Below, in pieces: positions 7,747-16,144 of a stretch of DNA of 34,243 bases. The stretch is from Planctomycetota bacterium. Its GTDB lineage: Bacteria; Planctomycetota; Planctomycetia; Gemmatales; Gemmataceae. Position 1 is the stretch's first letter. Each line of letters begins with the position of its first letter. The stretch is taken from positions 1 to 34,243 of the forward strand of contig JAKBCS010000051.1 of assembly GCA_021807595.1 (NCBI GenBank), in the 5' to 3' direction. Below the pieces are notes generated by a model. That model made no database searches and was not told the origin of the DNA. It saw only the letters and a list, made by a program, of their open reading frames with translations. The position numbers and the translations under genes are program-made.

Positions 7747-9168
7747 CTATCTCTTTTGCATCCTCTTTTCGAGCGGCGCGGCGGCGGGATCGATGTCGGA
7801 GTGCGGCAGCCGATCGGGAAGAACTCGAATCGCCGTGGTTACTTTGAGCGGTGCGACCCCGCCCACATCGTAAATCAGCTGCACGAAGAAGGCGCTCCAT
7901 CCTTCTTTCGGCGCGTCGATCTTGGCCTCGTACATCCCTTCGTCAATTCGAGTCAACGGTTTACTTTTGTATGCTTTCCCGATCGTTAGCAGGCGGAAAT
8001 CGCGTGCTTTAGGATTGGTTGCCTGCCAAAGCAACACCTGCTTCGGAGCAGTCTTCGCCCGCACGCGGATCGAACCGTCCTTCTCGAACGCCCACGAATA
8101 CTTGGGACGATTCTTGTCGGCGAGAACCATCTGGTAGAAGGCGAGAATGCTTTCCAGGGCATCGCTACCGCGCAAAGAATGATCGGCATTGGGGACGTAG
8201 CAGAGGTGCTTTTCTCGTTTGAGATCGTCGAAATAGAAGCGGGAGGAATCGGGACAGAAGTATTGGTCGCCCGCAGCGTTGACGATGAACTTGGGCATGG
8301 TCAGCCGTTCGCGGTAGGAATAGGGATCTTCGATGTCCAGAAGCTCTTTCATCCTCGGTGCGTCGCGCCGCTGCACGATGCGATGCTCGAAGTAATTGCC
8401 GACCGCTTCGGTGTAAAAGCCGTAGACCGCGGAATGATGCCGCATTGAATCGTTGACGTTCAACACGTCGATGACGATGGGGACGACGGCGGTCACACGC
8501 TTATCGACGGCGGCGGTACACCAGGTCGTCCAGCCGCGCTTCGACCCCCCGGCGACCACGAACTTATCCAACTCGATTTTACCGCCCCGTTCGCCGGCCA
8601 TTAGTTCTTGCAGGCAATCCATGGCCCTCACGGCGCTTTTTACCATCGGTAGTCGGGCCGGCCAAGTCTCGTCGCCAGTCTTGAGAAACTGGTCCCAGGT
8701 GTAGGCGATTAAATCGTCTTCGGTGCGTCGTTTCCCGTCGTTGTGAAAGATCAACGGCTGATTGGGAACCATGTGCAGCTCGGCGACGACGGTCTGCGTG
8801 GCTTGGGCGATTTTCAGCGTTCGCGCCTCGGCAGCTGCCGGAGCCTCGTTGCCGTTGCCGCCGCCGCCGATGAACAGAAAGCCTGTTTTCGACGCCGGTT
8901 TATCCGGTTTCACCGCGACCAGCCAATGCTGCCAGACCGTGCGCGAAACCTCTTTCTCCGTCCGCCACGATTGACTTTTCAGATCGACAATATATTGTGT
9001 GACGCCGTCGCCTTTCAACGTCCGAACGACTTTCCAGGTATACGCCGCATCGGGTCTGCGAACGTAGCGGTCCAGCGCCGTCTCCGCAGCGTCGCTCGAT
9101 CCGCTCCAACCGAGCAAGACCGCGACTAGCACCAAACGCGCGGTCGAGTGTTTATCTTTGTGTGTCAT
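7747..9168 (-). CDS. PhoPQ-activated pathogenicity-related (PqaA-type) protein, secreted
   Basis: This 473-aa protein begins with a signal peptide (basic start, hydrophobic RLVLVAVLLG, cleavage likely after ...SDAAE). The body matches the PhoPQ_related family, an alpha/beta-hydrolase-like group: an N-terminal segment ending FLFIGGGGNGNEAP, NQPLIFHNDGKRRTEDDLIA, a nucleophile-elbow-like VVAGGSKRGWTTW (Ser209), a strand with FIVNAAGDQYF (Asp), and PNADHSLRG (His). A Ser-Asp-His triad is therefore visible. The substrate is unknown. The reading frame stays open far upstream, but 9168 is chosen because it gives the signal peptide. A MarR regulator lies about 320 bp upstream in the same orientation and may control it. 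Confidence 0.85.
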   Translation of the reverse strand: MTHKDKHSTARLVLVAVLLGWSGSSDAAETALDRYVRRPDAAYTWKVVRTLKGDGVTQYIVDLKSQSWRTEKEVSRTVWQHWLVAVKPDKPASKTGFLFIGGGGNGNEAPAAAEARTLKIAQATQTVVAELHMVPNQPLIFHNDGKRRTEDDLIAYTWDQFLKTGDETWPARLPMVKSAVRAMDCLQELMAGERGGKIELDKFVVAGGSKRGWTTWCTAAVDKRVTAVVPIVIDVLNVNDSMRHHSAVYGFYTEAVGNYFEHRIVQRRDAPRMKELLDIEDPYSYRERLTMPKFIVNAAGDQYFCPDSSRFYFDDLKREKHLCYVPNADHSLRGSDALESILAFYQMVLADKNRPKYSWAFEKDGSIRVRAKTAPKQVLLWQATNPKARDFRLLTIGKAYKSKPLTRIDEGMYEAKIDAPKEGWSAFFVQLIYDVGGVAPLKVTTAIRVLPDRLPHSDIDPAAAPLEKRMQKR

Positions 9169-9487
9169 CGCCGTCAGTCTCGCCTGGGAAAAATGGAAAC
9201 GAAGCGCCCATCGATTCCACCGAGAGTCAAGCGATCGGTCGCGCGACTCGGATGAATGGTGGATGGCCCAAAAGTGTAGACCGATTGCCGCTCGGTTCTG
9301 CACGACCAAGCGATGCCCCCAATGAGGGGTTCGATTCACTCGGCTCGGCGTCAAATCCCAGCTGCGGCAACTTCCATCCATTGGGGGCGGCGTGGATGCG
9401 ATATTCACGCTGAGGTGAAGACTATCTGCAACCCTCGGGCTTGGCCAGACGGAACGCGAAAAGTCGTCCATCGACCCGGACGAACGC
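9169..9487. other. Gene-free stretch between hydrolase-like gene and MarR gene
   Basis: No gene with a plausible start, ribosome binding site and protein composition was found on either strand. A frame open on the minus strand is only the upstream extension of the 7747-9168 gene. Promoter elements for that gene are expected here, but no convincing -35/-10 pair was identified by eye. Confidence 0.5.
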
Positions 9488-9949
9488 TCATTCAAAGGTC
9501 GGAGGAACGACCACGTCGTGGAAACGACCGAGCAAGCGTTGCAAATCTTCGTGGTCTTCTTCCGACATTTTGCCGAGGAGATCGCAAATGCCACCGATTC
9601 GATTCGATTGATAGTCCTGAAAAGCGGAGATGCCGTCCGCCGTCAGCGCCACATCGATCTTGCGTTTGTCGTGCGGATTGATGCGGCAAGTGATGAGCGG
9701 ATGTTCGCGCGTCTCCAGCGAGCGGATGATGCGCGACATCTGCGCGGGAAGCACGCCCAGCTGGCGTTGGATGTCGCCGACGATAAGCGACTCGCGGCGC
9801 TGCAACAACGACAGGGCTAGAAACTCGATTTCCTTCAGATCGCCGCCGCGACGGCGACCGCGCGGCGACAGGAGGCAGAATTGCGCCACGAGGTCGAAAA
9901 TCTGCTGTGCTAGTTCTTGTAAGCGAATTTCGCTGCTGGTGGCGACCAT
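9488..9949 (-). CDS. MarR-family transcriptional regulator
   Basis: This is a 153-aa winged-helix DNA-binding protein. An N-terminal dimerisation helix (LQELAQQIFDLVAQF) is followed by the helix-turn-helix region (SLIVGDIQRQLGVLPAQMSRIIRSLE), the beta wing (LITCRINPHDKRKIDVALTA) and C-terminal dimer helices (LLGKMSEEDHEDLQRLLGRF). The DKRKIDVALT wing is the typical MarR DxRxxxxxLT motif with Lys in place of one Arg. The start at 9949 is favoured by GGGAGGAGA about 8 nt upstream; a GTG at 10012 would add 21 residues without such support. The likely ligand is a small hydrophobic or aromatic compound, by family only. Confidence 0.85.
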   Translation of the reverse strand: MVATSSEIRLQELAQQIFDLVAQFCLLSPRGRRRGGDLKEIEFLALSLLQRRESLIVGDIQRQLGVLPAQMSRIIRSLETREHPLITCRINPHDKRKIDVALTADGISAFQDYQSNRIGGICDLLGKMSEEDHEDLQRLLGRFHDVVVPPTFE

Positions 9950-10141
9950 AAACCCATCTCCTCCCGCTGTCGAAGCCGCGCCGTCGTAGTCAACGCATAT
10001 CAATAGGTACACATTAACGATAGCCTCAATGACAGCGGTAAGTCAACGCGAGAAGATGCGTGGTTTTGGCGGAATAAAGGGCATGCGATGCTTCGCGCCG
10101 AAACTGCGGATTGTGCCGGCTCGATCATGAAAAGATGGGGG

Positions 10142-11251
10142 TCATCGCGAAAAGAGCCGTTCCCATATCTCTTCGACATAGGTGCGCCAGAGCGCGACGT
10201 TGAGAGCCAACAGAGCCAGGAGTAGGAGCAGAATGCCGGGGCGATCGACGACGACCGACCAAACGGCTCGAAGCAAGCGTTGGCCCACGGATCGTCGGCG
10301 CATGGCTCGAAGCTCTTGGCGCAGGAAATCGCGGTGCGCCGCCAACAGTTTGACGCCGTTCTGCCAATCGCGGCTGAGTGCCTCGCGCTGTTGCGGTGAA
10401 AAGCTCTGAAAGACCTTAACGGTGTCCACCTGGGTTAGCGCCAACAAGAGGTAACCGGGTTGCCCCGCCTCGCCCAACAACGGTGGGAAGCCGCGCAACA
10501 ACAGCTTGAGTTCGTTGAGAAGGCGAATCAAATCCGGCCCATCTTGGGAACGACTGAGGCGACGCTTCGGCGAACTAACGTACTTACCGAGACCGTTCCA
10601 CAATCGCTGAAGCCGACGGGTGTGCCCGATGCGTTGATAGAGCGTCCGTTTGGTAGCGATGTTGCGACGCGCGGGGCCGGACTGAGCCGCCTCCAATACC
10701 GGATCGAGCAGCCCCGGCGGTTCGGGGTGAGCAGCGACGGAGACGACGGGCACGGCGGCAGGCGGAGGCGATTCGTACTGCGGAGGTGGCAAGGGTGGCA
10801 GCGGTGGTGGGAGCCGCGGCAGGGGCGGAGGGCCGAACGGAATCGCTAACGGCGGAGGGCCGTTCGGAATCGCCAGTGGGGGTTTCTCGTTCAGCCAATC
10901 GACGGGCGGAGGGTTGGACAACCATTGGATCGGCTCCGCCTGCGACACCGAAGCAACAGCCGACGCCGTCTCCACCTCGGCAACCACAACGCCGAGTTCG
11001 ACATCGTAGGTTTTCTTGATGGCCGGTTCGGTTAGGCACACGAATGCCTGTGCCAAGCGGTTCATCGCCTCCGTCGCCTGCTCCGGGTGCGTCATCTGAT
11101 AGCGACGAACCGTGTCCAAGCGATCGTGGACTCGCTGTTCGATCAATTCCGCGTCGTCCTCGCCGACTTGCAGGCCGAGCAAGCGGTAGTGATCGGGCGG
11201 CCACGCTCCCGGAGGTAGTCCTAACCAGGTGCAAATCTGATCGTGATCCAT
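10142..11251 (-). CDS. Membrane protein with J-like N-terminal domain (planctomycete type)
   Basis: This 369-aa protein has three parts. Residues 1-75 (DHYRLLGLQVGEDDAELIEQ, then ...AFVCLTEPAIKKTYD) have the helix pattern of a DnaJ J domain but lack the HPD tripeptide needed to stimulate Hsp70. Residues about 130-175 are a low-complexity segment of Pro with Pro-Leu repeats. The C-terminal half is helical and basic and ends in one hydrophobic segment (ILLLLLALLALNVALW) near the C-terminus, suggesting a tail anchor. The N-terminal DHDQICTWLGLPPGAWPPDHY style occurs in planctomycete proteins, often beside kinase domains. No function is assigned. The start is the ATG at 11251. Confidence 0.7.
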   Translation of the reverse strand: MDHDQICTWLGLPPGAWPPDHYRLLGLQVGEDDAELIEQRVHDRLDTVRRYQMTHPEQATEAMNRLAQAFVCLTEPAIKKTYDVELGVVVAEVETASAVASVSQAEPIQWLSNPPPVDWLNEKPPLAIPNGPPPLAIPFGPPPLPRLPPPLPPLPPPQYESPPPAAVPVVSVAAHPEPPGLLDPVLEAAQSGPARRNIATKRTLYQRIGHTRRLQRLWNGLGKYVSSPKRRLSRSQDGPDLIRLLNELKLLLRGFPPLLGEAGQPGYLLLALTQVDTVKVFQSFSPQQREALSRDWQNGVKLLAAHRDFLRQELRAMRRRSVGQRLLRAVWSVVVDRPGILLLLLALLALNVALWRTYVEEIWERLFSR

Positions 11252-11407
11252 GGCTCCTACCCGCCCCCATCGGAATCGCGGGGGTTAAGATTCATTCACA
11301 AATCGTACCGCATCTCGCCCTCATTTGCAAAGGATTCCTGTCGGCTCGATGGATTCTTCATTCTCACCCGGCATGCGAACCGAGGATTCGGCAAGGAGTA
11401 TGGCGAC

Positions 11408-12046
11408 TCAAGGCGACAGGCGTTCCAAGTGCCAATCGTTGTTTTCGGTTCGACGATAGCGAAGACGATCGTGCAAGCGATCTGGACGCCCCTGCCAGAA
11501 TTCGAGACACAAGGGACGCAACCGATAGCCGCCCCAGTGCGGCGGGCACGGCGTCTCGCCGTCGGGAAAGCGTTGCACGAGCGCCCGCACTCGTTCCTCC
11601 AAAACCTCCCGATTGGGGATGACTTCGCTTTGCCGCGATGCCCACGCGCTCAGTCGGCTGCCCAAAGGCCGACTGCGAAAATAGGCGTCCGAGTCCGCAT
11701 CGGGCATTCGTTCTACCGAGCCCTCTATGCGAATCTGTCGCTGCAATTCGGGCCAGAAGAATAGCAGAGCCGCGCGAGGATTCTCAGCGATCTCGCGGCC
11801 TTTGCGGCTGTCGTAGTTGGTGAAGAAGGTGAACCCGCTCGCGTCGAATGCCTTGAGCAACACCACGCGCGCCGACGGTTGCCCATCCGTCGCCGCGGTT
11901 GCCAAGGTCATGGCATTCGGTTCCGGCAACTGGCTCGCCAACGCTTGCTGAAACCATTTCTCGAACTGGCGGATCGGATCGGCGTGCGCGTCCACCTCCG
12001 ACAAGCCGCCCCAGGAATACTCTTTACGCATATCGGCGATCTGCAT
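11408..12046 (-). CDS. pdxH: Pyridoxamine 5'-phosphate oxidase
   Basis: This 212-aa FMN enzyme oxidises pyridoxamine or pyridoxine 5'-phosphate to pyridoxal 5'-phosphate, the last step of vitamin B6 cofactor supply. It is full length for the family (about 210-220 aa). Hallmarks run in order: PSARVVLLKAFD, FFTNYDSRKGREIAENPRAA (FMN binding), LQRQIRIEG, SRPLGSRLSAWASRQS, and the C-terminal signature PPHWGGYRLRP...EFWQGRPDRLHDR...W.LERLSP. It is transcribed away from the cobalamin-binding protein gene at 12178, with a 131-bp divergent intergenic region. PLP made here would serve the SufS and threonine synthase enzymes encoded in the same window. Confidence 0.95.
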   Translation of the reverse strand: MQIADMRKEYSWGGLSEVDAHADPIRQFEKWFQQALASQLPEPNAMTLATAATDGQPSARVVLLKAFDASGFTFFTNYDSRKGREIAENPRAALLFFWPELQRQIRIEGSVERMPDADSDAYFRSRPLGSRLSAWASRQSEVIPNREVLEERVRALVQRFPDGETPCPPHWGGYRLRPLCLEFWQGRPDRLHDRLRYRRTENNDWHLERLSP

Positions 12047-12177
12047 TGTCTCCTCACCTCCTTACCCGCCATCGCATGGACGCCCTCGTATTATGGTAGC
12101 AACGATTCGCTCGAACGGACGGCGAGGCTCCCACAAAACATCCCTAAGCCGTCCGCGCGCCAAACGGAGGACATCGC

Positions 12178-13125
12178 ATGGCTCGCATCGTCTCGCTTAT
12201 CGCCAGTGCCACGGAGATCGTATGCGCGCTGGGGTTCGAGGAGCAACTCGTCGCTCGTTCGCACGAATGCGATTATCCCGCCTCGGTCCAACGCCTGCCC
12301 GTCTGCACGCAACCGAAGTTCGATCCCGACGGCACCAGCTATGAAATCGATCAGCGCGTCAAGGCCATCGTGCAAGAAGGCTTGTCCGTTTACCGGGTGG
12401 ACGGCGAGAAACTGCGCGACCTGGAGCCGGACGTTATCGTCACGCAAGCACATTGTGAAGTGTGCGCCGTCAGCCTGCGCGAAGTGGACCGTGCCGTGTG
12501 TACTTGGCTGCGAACTTGCCCGCTCTTGGTCGCGCTGACGCCCAACGCATTGGCCGACGTGTGGTCGAGCATCGAACGAGTCGCCTCGGCTTTGCAAGCA
12601 CCCGAACGCGGCGAACGAACGATCCAGCAGTTGCGCGCGCGCATGAACGCCATTGCCGAACGGACGCGCGCTTTGGCGGACTGGCCCACCGTCGCCTTCA
12701 TCGAATGGATTGATCCGCTGATGGCCGGGGGCAATTGGATGCCCGAACTGATCGAAATGGCCGGCGGCGTGAACCTGTTCGGAGTCGCCGGCACGCATTC
12801 GCCTTGGATGACGTGGGACGAGTTATGCGAGGCCGACCCCGACGTTCTTCTCGTCGCGCCATGCGGCTTCGACCTGGCGCGCACCCGGCGCGAGATACCC
12901 GCGCTATGGACCAGGCCCGAATGGCCGAGCTTGAACGCCGTGCGCGCGGGTCGAGTCTTCCTCGCCGACGGCAATCAGTACTTCAATCGTCCAGGCCCGC
13001 GAATCGTCGAATCGTTGGAGATTCTCGCCGAGATATTGCATCCCGAAGTCTTCGCCTTCGGACACGTTGGCACGGGCTGGCAGCGAGCGCTTCAACCCGT
13101 TGCGAGTGAGGCCAGAAAGACATAG
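12178..13125 (+). CDS. BtuF-like cobalamin-binding (periplasmic-binding fold) protein
   Basis: This 315-aa protein has the two-lobed periplasmic-binding fold of the BtuF/FhuD class: RIVSLIASATEIVCALGFEE, VARSHECDYP, LEPDVIVTQAHCEVCAVS, a long linking helix (about 118-160), VAFIEWIDPLMAGGNWMPEL, AGTHSPWMTWDEL and the final strand FLADGNQYFNRPGPR. Family members bind cobalamin or related corrinoids for an ABC importer. No signal peptide is visible: the start (ATG 12178, GGAGG 7 nt upstream) leads straight into the first beta strand, so it may be cytoplasmic. No BtuC/D genes are nearby. The oxidase gene starts 64 bp downstream, so co-transcription is possible. Confidence 0.82.
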   Translation: MARIVSLIASATEIVCALGFEEQLVARSHECDYPASVQRLPVCTQPKFDPDGTSYEIDQRVKAIVQEGLSVYRVDGEKLRDLEPDVIVTQAHCEVCAVSLREVDRAVCTWLRTCPLLVALTPNALADVWSSIERVASALQAPERGERTIQQLRARMNAIAERTRALADWPTVAFIEWIDPLMAGGNWMPELIEMAGGVNLFGVAGTHSPWMTWDELCEADPDVLLVAPCGFDLARTRREIPALWTRPEWPSLNAVRAGRVFLADGNQYFNRPGPRIVESLEILAEILHPEVFAFGHVGTGWQRALQPVASEARKT

Positions 13126-13189
13126 GTTGATTCCAAGAAGCGTCGTTCGCTCCGCGCTGATTCTGAAGCCGCTCGCTTGGAGGCCGATC

Positions 13190-14236
13190 ATGCACCGTTC
13201 GTTGTTGCTGGCGCTCAACGACGTTTCGCCCCAGAACTTGTCGATCTTCGATCCCGTCTCGCCTCCCGCCGAGGCGATCCACCAATTGTCGATGCTCGTG
13301 TTGGCCATCACGGGCGGCATTTTCCTCGTCGTCGAAGGCATTTTGATTTACTCGCTGGTTCGCTTCCGCAGTCCCCACAATCCACGCAACGGAGAGCCGC
13401 CTCAGGTCTATGGCAGCCAACCCATCGAGATCGCTTGGACGGCCGCGCCGGCTCTGATCGTCTTCGTTCTCGCTCTGGTCATCGTTCGCACCGAGTGGGA
13501 GGTGCGCGGCGATCCCGAAAAATTGCAGCCCGAACTGAAGGAGAGCAAACCGCTGCGCGTCACCGCCATCGGGCATCAATGGTGGTGGGAGTACGTCTAC
13601 GAAAGTTTCGGCGACGAGAAACTCGACTTCCTCACGGCCAACGAGTTGCACGTTCCGGCCAGCAATCGCCAGGTGCCGAGCGAACGGCGTCCCGTCTATC
13701 TGACTCTGAAATCGGCAGATGTCAACCACAGCTTCTGGGTTCCGCGATTGGCCGGAAAGACCGATCTCATCCCAGGCCGCACCAATACCATGTGGTTCGA
13801 GACGGGGCAGACGGGCGTATTCGTCGGCCAATGCGCCGAATACTGCGGCACGCAACACGCCAACATGCTGCTGCGCGTCTCCGTCGATCCGCCGGAGCAA
13901 TTCGAGAAGTGGTTGGACAACGAGCGGGCCAACGCCCTCGAAAGCGACGACGCGGCAATTCGTAAGGGCAAGCAGGTATTTCTCGCGCAATCGTGCGTCA
14001 ATTGCCATCGCGTGGCTGGAACCTCGGCGCACGGCAAGGTAGGACCGGATCTGACGCATCTGATGGGCCGAGCGACCTTGGCCGGGGGCACCCTCGACAA
14101 CGACCGCAAGGGAGAGAATTTGCGTCGCTGGATCGAAGATCCGCAGACAATCAAGCCGGGATGTTTGATGCCGGCGTTCGGATTGAGCGCGAGCGATCTC
14201 GATGGCGTGGTTCGCTATTTGTCGTCGTTAGAGTAG
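13190..14236 (+). CDS. coxB: Cytochrome c oxidase subunit II with fused cytochrome c domain
   Basis: This 348-aa subunit accepts electrons and passes them to subunit I. Two transmembrane helices (about 24-52 and 76-98) are followed by WEVRG and GHQWWWEYVY, the aromatic patch used for electron entry. The CuA site is complete: His180 (VNHSFW) and Cys215, Cys219, His223 and Met226 in CAEYCGTQHANM. A class-I cytochrome c follows, with Cys269-x2-Cys272-His273 and a likely Met ligand in CLMPAFG. This makes it a caa3-type subunit II. ATG 13190 has TTGGAGG 6 nt upstream; the open frame upstream is not used. The subunit I gene follows after a family B palindrome. Confidence 0.94.
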   Translation: MHRSLLLALNDVSPQNLSIFDPVSPPAEAIHQLSMLVLAITGGIFLVVEGILIYSLVRFRSPHNPRNGEPPQVYGSQPIEIAWTAAPALIVFVLALVIVRTEWEVRGDPEKLQPELKESKPLRVTAIGHQWWWEYVYESFGDEKLDFLTANELHVPASNRQVPSERRPVYLTLKSADVNHSFWVPRLAGKTDLIPGRTNTMWFETGQTGVFVGQCAEYCGTQHANMLLRVSVDPPEQFEKWLDNERANALESDDAAIRKGKQVFLAQSCVNCHRVAGTSAHGKVGPDLTHLMGRATLAGGTLDNDRKGENLRRWIEDPQTIKPGCLMPAFGLSASDLDGVVRYLSSLE

Positions 14237-14239
14237 AAG

Positions 14240-14310
14240 GTTTTGGTTGGCCGCGGCGCGGAGCGGAGCGCGAGACGCTGCTCGCGCTCCGCGTCGCGGC
14301 CAACCAAAAC
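14240..14310. repeat. Family B palindrome between coxB and coxA
   Basis: GTTTTGGTTGGCCGCG opens an arm whose complement closes at CGCGGCCAACCAAAAC; the inner parts contain GCGGAGCGCGAG and CTCGCGCTCCGCG around a short loop. The arms pair over roughly 30 bp with a small internal bulge. It fills nearly the whole 95-bp gap between the two oxidase genes and ends 21 bp before the coxA start. Related copies lie at 28056 and 32936. Confidence 0.92.
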
Positions 14311-14331
14311 TCATTTGCGGGGAGATTACGA

Positions 14332-15972
14332 ATGTCCGTTGCCGAACAACCGCGAGTCGAAGCGCCGCCGTGGACGGCCACCTTGAACGAGTGGACGGCC
14401 ACGGTCGATCATAAAAAGATCGGGTTACTCTACATTTGCATGTCCGTCGTCTTTCTCGTCGTCGCCGGGGTCGAAGCGCTGCTGATGCGTTGGCAATTGA
14501 TCGTGCCGCGCAACACCTTTCTGTCGCCGCAAATCTTCAATCAGATGTTCACCATGCACGGAACCACGATGGTATTTTTCGTGGGCATGCCCATCTTAAT
14601 CGGCATCGGCAATTTCGTCGTCCCGCTGCAAATCGGGGCGCGCGACATGGCGTTTCCGCGCCTGAACGCGCTCGGCTTCTGGGTGACGTTGTTCGGCGGT
14701 CTGCTGGTGTATTTCAGCTTCCTCACCGGCAGCGCTCCCGATTTCGGCTGGTTCGCCTATGCGCCGTTGACGGAGAGGACGTTCGCGCGCGGCCCCGCCG
14801 CCGACTTCTGGTCCTTGGGACTAATCGTCAGCGGCATCGGTACGGTGACGGCCGCGGTCAACTTCGTCGCCACCATCCTCGGCATGCGCGCCCCCGGCAT
14901 GAGGCTCTGGAAAATCCCTTTCTTTTCCTGGACCATCCTCTGGACCTCGGTGCAAATCCTCCTGGCTCTCCCGCCCTTGACGGCGGCATTGTTCATGGTG
15001 GTGTTCGACCGCCAACTCGGCGCTCATTTCTTCGACGCGCAGACCGGAGGTTCGTCGTTTTTGTGGCAGCATCTGTTCTGGTTTTTCGGACATCCAGAGG
15101 TGTATATTCTCATTCTGCCTGGCTTCGGCATGATTGCCGAGGTCATCCCCGTGTTCTCGCGCAAGGTACTGTTCGGCTACGAGTTCATGGCGGCGGCGAC
15201 GATGGCCATTGTCTTCATTAGTATGGGCGTGTGGGCGCATCATATGTTTTGCGTCGGCATGAGTCGGACGCTCGACCTTTATTTCGCCGGCGCGAGCCTC
15301 CTGGTATCCATTCCGACCGGCATCAAAATGTTCAACTGGTTGGCCACCATGTATGGAGGCAAATTGTGGTTGGCCTCGCCCATGCTGTTTGCCTGCGGCT
15401 TTTTGTCGCTGTTCCTCATCGGCGGATTGACCGGCATCATGTTGGCGGCCGCGCCGTTCGATTTCCAACTCTCCGACAGTTATTTCGTCGTCGGACATTT
15501 TCATTGGGTGCTGATCGGCGGCACGCTGTTCGCCACCTTCGCCGGTTTGCACTATTGGTATCCCAAAGCCACAGGACGTATGCTCTCGGAGCGCATCGCG
15601 CGCTGGCAGTTTTTCTTATTGTTCGTCGGCTTCATCGTGACGTTCGGTCCCATGCACATTGCCGGTATGTTAGGAATGCCTCGCCGCATTTATACCTATG
15701 ACGCCAATCGCGGTTGGGATATTTGGAACCAATTGGCCACCGTAGGCGGGCTGATTCAAGCGCCGAGTTATTTATTGTTCGTGTACAATATTATTGTATC
15801 GTTGTGGAAGGGACGGCCGGCGGGCGATAATCCCTGGGATGCGTGGACGTTGGAATGGGCGACGACTTCACCGCCCCCCCCCTATAATTTTGAAGAAATC
15901 CCCACGGTCCACAGTCGCCGACCACTGTGGGATTTACGCCATCCCGACGATCCCGATTGGCAATACGAGTGA
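14332..15972 (+). CDS. coxA: Cytochrome c oxidase subunit I
   Basis: This 546-aa catalytic subunit reduces O2 to water and pumps protons in the cytoplasmic membrane. It has about 12 transmembrane helices. Heme and copper ligands are all present: His76 (TMHGTTM) and His391 for low-spin heme a, His389 for heme a3 (GHFHW), and His254, His303 and His304 for CuB. HPEVY supplies Tyr258, the residue cross-linked to a CuB His in A-type oxidases. The start ATG 14332 has GGGGAG about 8 nt upstream. The same frame stays open through the upstream palindrome into coxB, but that extension is not supported by the family. Confidence 0.97.
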   Translation: MSVAEQPRVEAPPWTATLNEWTATVDHKKIGLLYICMSVVFLVVAGVEALLMRWQLIVPRNTFLSPQIFNQMFTMHGTTMVFFVGMPILIGIGNFVVPLQIGARDMAFPRLNALGFWVTLFGGLLVYFSFLTGSAPDFGWFAYAPLTERTFARGPAADFWSLGLIVSGIGTVTAAVNFVATILGMRAPGMRLWKIPFFSWTILWTSVQILLALPPLTAALFMVVFDRQLGAHFFDAQTGGSSFLWQHLFWFFGHPEVYILILPGFGMIAEVIPVFSRKVLFGYEFMAAATMAIVFISMGVWAHHMFCVGMSRTLDLYFAGASLLVSIPTGIKMFNWLATMYGGKLWLASPMLFACGFLSLFLIGGLTGIMLAAAPFDFQLSDSYFVVGHFHWVLIGGTLFATFAGLHYWYPKATGRMLSERIARWQFFLLFVGFIVTFGPMHIAGMLGMPRRIYTYDANRGWDIWNQLATVGGLIQAPSYLLFVYNIIVSLWKGRPAGDNPWDAWTLEWATTSPPPPYNFEEIPTVHSRRPLWDLRHPDDPDWQYE

Positions 15973-15977
15973 GGGAT

Positions 15978-15993
15978 GAGAATCGAGATTCTC
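15978..15993 (+). other. Short perfect inverted repeat after coxA
   Basis: GAGAATC-GA-GATTCTC is an exact inverted repeat 6 bp after the coxA stop. With the loop widened it could form a 6-bp stem. No T-run follows, so it is not a clear terminator. The rest of the 172-bp gap to the subunit III gene shows no gene. Confidence 0.3.
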
Positions 15994-16144
15994 CCACAAA
16001 GGCGCAAAGAGAGATGGAAAATGAGGCGATCGGATGATTCGTATCCTCTTTAGCCGTACAGAGCAACTCTCGGATTCTCCCCTCTCTCATGAGGACAGGG
16101 GAGTAGCACTGTACTGTTAGACTATCCTCCCTGAAAGGATTGGC

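Noticed and set aside
9169-9594. N-terminal extension of the PqaA-type protein
   Set aside because: It would overlap the MarR gene and hide the signal peptide that starts at 9168.
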